From NCBI GenBank assembly GCA_014859965.1, contig JACZKQ010000147.1, positions 1 to 64,000 on the forward strand: 64,000 nucleotides of DNA. Reading direction: 5' to 3'. The notes under the pieces were generated by a model. It ran no database searches and was not told the DNA's origin. It saw nothing but the letters and a program-made list of their open reading frames with translations. Positions within the stretch are counted from its first letter, which is position 1; every line of letters begins with the position of its first letter. This document shows, piece by piece, positions 62,283-64,000 of this stretch. A program made the translations under genes and the position numbers. Origin of the DNA: Phycisphaerae bacterium. GTDB lineage: Bacteria > Planctomycetota > Phycisphaerae > Sedimentisphaerales > Anaerohalosphaeraceae.

Positions 62283-63442
62283 GCCGCCTCTTCTGAATCC
62301 GCAATATTGAACACCTCCTGTGCGACCCGCTCCGCCATCGCCTGCGTTCCTGCTATGCAGCAGCCGGGCGCCGCCAAATCCGCCGTGCGCCAGCCTTGGC
62401 CCCATGCATTGGTCAAAGCCCCTTCAATCAGCGATGCGGCCTCGACCAGTCCGAAACTTTCGCGCAGCAGCATGGCAAGAGACAAAATCTGTCCTGCGGG
62501 ATTGGCGATGTCCTTGCCTGCGATGTCGTGCGCGCTTCCATGATTTGTCTGATACACGGCTTTCCCGTCCGCTCCGAAATTGCCCGAGAACGTTGCCCCT
62601 CTCGACCCCGTCAGCACCCCGCTGACGTCGACGAGAATGTCCCCGAAAAGGTTCGGCGTTGCTATCACGTCGAATTGGCAAGGGTGCCCAACAATCTCGT
62701 AAGCCGCAAGATCGACGTTCATCATCACCGCGTCCACCCCATACTTGTCAGCCGATTGCCTGCTGATGTCCTGCCATAGTTCGCTGATTGCAGGCACGCC
62801 GTCCTGCTTGACGATCACGTGCATTTTGCCGCTGCGGCTTGCCGCCGCTCGGCAGGCGACTTCGATAAGGCGTCTTACCTGTAATTCACTATAGCTGAAA
62901 GAGTGTTCCGCAATCGCCCCTTCCTCCGTTGCAAATGTTTGCCACCGACCCTGGTAAACACCCCCTGTATTATCCCTCACAATAAGGATGTCTGCATCCA
63001 TATTCTGCTTCGAAAGAATCCCGGCATCGGCTAATTGAGGCCACGGCCGAACGGGTACGAATTTGCAGAAAAGGTCGAAAACTTTGCGCTGATCGTAAAC
63101 GTATCGGCGTCCTCCCGGTCCGCTGAGGATAGCTCCGTTCTGAGCGAAGACATCTTCGCAGAACATCACTACCGAATCGGGAAGCGGCCGACCACACAGA
63201 GCCTCCGCCTCTTCGCCGATAGGACCGCCGTGCCGAAGTTCGAACTTCGTCCCAAGTACCTGTTCTACCGCCCTTAATACACCAAGACTTGCCCTTACGA
63301 TTTCAGGACCGATCCCCGTGCCTTCGATGACACCGATTACCGGTCGCGAACCCGGTTTTGCAGCAAAACCGTCCGCACTGTTTCCGGCTGCAAAGGCTTT
63401 CAGACTCTTTGATTCCCATCCTTCTTGTTGCTTGCAGTCCAT
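62261..63442 (-). CDS. isocitrate/isopropylmalate dehydrogenase-family enzyme
   Basis: 393 residues. After a 33-residue N-terminal extension the beta-decarboxylating dehydrogenase fold begins with PVIGVIEGTGIGPEIVRAS. NMDADILIVRDNTGGVYQG, DVIATPNLFGDILVDVSGVLTG and NHGSAHDIAGKDIANPAGQILSLAMLL are the substrate, metal and NAD regions. Members oxidise and usually decarboxylate a 2-hydroxy acid such as isopropylmalate, isocitrate or tartrate; the substrate loops are atypical, so none can be assigned. An in-frame TGA sits just before the ATG at 63442. First gene of the three-gene operon. Confidence 0.85.
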   Translation of the reverse strand: MDCKQQEGWESKSLKAFAAGNSADGFAAKPGSRPVIGVIEGTGIGPEIVRASLGVLRAVEQVLGTKFELRHGGPIGEEAEALCGRPLPDSVVMFCEDVFAQNGAILSGPGGRRYVYDQRKVFDLFCKFVPVRPWPQLADAGILSKQNMDADILIVRDNTGGVYQGRWQTFATEEGAIAEHSFSYSELQVRRLIEVACRAAASRSGKMHVIVKQDGVPAISELWQDISRQSADKYGVDAVMMNVDLAAYEIVGHPCQFDVIATPNLFGDILVDVSGVLTGSRGATFSGNFGADGKAVYQTNHGSAHDIAGKDIANPAGQILSLAMLLRESFGLVEAASLIEGALTNAWGQGWRTADLAAPGCCIAGTQAMAERVAQEVFNIADSEEAACARHSF

Positions 63443-63921
63443 TGTTCACGCCGATCAAGTTGCATTCCTTTGTTACAGGCGCAGTCCGACCTGTCTGGCA
63501 AAGACATTTTGGAGATCGCCATAACTGCCCTGCTCCGTATTCCATCACTGGCGGACAAGAACTCCACCACCATCGCAAAACCGTCCCCCCCGTCGCCGTC
63601 ACAAACGCATCAGCGTCCGATAGCGGCACACCACGGTTTATGACGCGTATCTTACGACCCGACCCGACGAAATGCAAACCTTTCCAGGCAACTCATTGAT
63701 AAAGTTTTCTGGCTTGTCTCATGGACAGATCGCCCAAACGTGGAGCCAAGCGAAAGTCACCGGGTTAACTGGTATGAGACGGCTCCTGTTTGCCATTTTG
63801 CAAATACGCGTCGCGTTTATTATATAGAATAAACAGCAAGGCAGCCGCCCAAACTCACAGTCTTTGACCCGTGTTTTCCTGTTGACAGCACACGACCTAT
63901 CCGATATCGTAGCCGAACAAA
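63443..63921. other. upstream region of the carboxylate operon
   Basis: About 480 bases. A minus-strand open frame runs to 63677 and partly overlaps the dehydrogenase gene; its first 30 residues look protein-like (VINRGVPLSDADAF) but the rest does not, so it may be a decayed gene. The operon promoter should be here. The right end holds the tRNA-Leu promoter. Confidence 0.4.
63882..63910 (+). promoter_or_regulatory. promoter of tRNA-Leu
   Basis: TTGACA at 63882, 17-base spacer, TATCGT at 63905. It predicts a start near 63917, a few bases before the mature tRNA at 63922. Confidence 0.75.
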
Positions 63922-64000
63922 GCCGGAGTGGCGGAATGGCAGACGCGCGGGATTCAAAATCCCGTCCTGGCAACAGGGTGTGGGTTCAAGTCCCACCTCC
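63922..64000 (+). tRNA. tRNA-Leu (anticodon CAA), cut by the window end
   Basis: Acceptor GCCGGAG begins at 63922, the D arm has TGGCGGAATGGC, and the anticodon stem CGGGA/TCCCG holds TTCAAAA with anticodon CAA. A long variable arm (CTGG..CAGGG) marks a class II tRNA. The final three acceptor bases and discriminator lie outside the window. Confidence 0.93.

Overview
The window is a chromosomal segment of a planctomycete, most likely class Phycisphaerae. The reasons are an adjacent DUF1549/DUF1553, DUF1501 and prepeptidase-domain (PPC-like) gene set, several sulfatases and a heparinase-like lyase, large secreted LamG/Ig proteins with a dockerin-like tail, and GC-rich codon use. It also carries mreBCD and a peptidoglycan divisome cluster, which fits Phycisphaerae better than Planctomycetia. 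It holds no mobile element, CRISPR array or rRNA operon that I can see; it reads as a mostly vertically inherited chromosome.

Layout. 1-11.0 kb: glycan-related enzymes (a GH123/DUF4091-like glycosidase cut by the window edge, two sulfatases, a heparinase II/III-type lyase) mixed with ftsW and a three-gene operon ending in a methyltransferase. 11.1-14.3 kb: a pterin dehydratase, a nucleotide-sugar dehydrogenase and exonuclease III. 14.4-19.0 kb: a four-gene GldA/F/G-type ABC export cassette with a DUF4340 protein, all on the minus strand. 19.4-23.5 kb: tRNA-Gln, a stand-alone receiver protein and a 982-residue nucleotidyltransferase-GHMP kinase fusion. 23.7-28.8 kb: the planctomycete DUF1549/DUF1501/PPC operon. 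28.9-30.7 kb: a purine permease fused in frame to a PEBP domain. 31.0-34.5 kb: tRNA-Gly, a structured leader ending in a terminator, trigger factor and two clpP genes. 34.5-38.9 kb: a lipoprotein, an orphan DNA methyltransferase, lnt and a HEAT-repeat lipoprotein.

39.1-49.6 kb is the cell-shape and division block. A plus-strand operon (coiled-coil membrane protein, an overlooked 51-residue membrane protein, mreB, mreC, mreD, PBP2) converges on a minus-strand dcw remnant (mraZ, a 69-residue protein, rsmH, a LysM protein, an ftsL-like protein, ftsI). mraZ has a near-consensus promoter and 11-bp-spaced TGG repeats that look like its own operator. 50.0-55.2 kb: two paralogous secreted lectin/LamG proteins sharing a very similar segment. 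56.0-58.7 kb: tRNA-Gly and proA-proB. 58.7-63.4 kb: a minus-strand operon of an isopropylmalate-dehydrogenase-like enzyme, an isochorismatase-aldehyde dehydrogenase fusion and an ANL-type adenylating ligase, which together look like an uncharacterised carboxylate pathway. The window ends inside a tRNA-Leu with a clear sigma-70-type promoter.

The most interesting candidates are the three-gene carboxylate operon, the nucleotidyltransferase-kinase fusion, the permease-PEBP fusion that keeps an internal ribosome binding site, and the structured RNA ahead of trigger factor. All functions are read from sequence motifs; no search was run.
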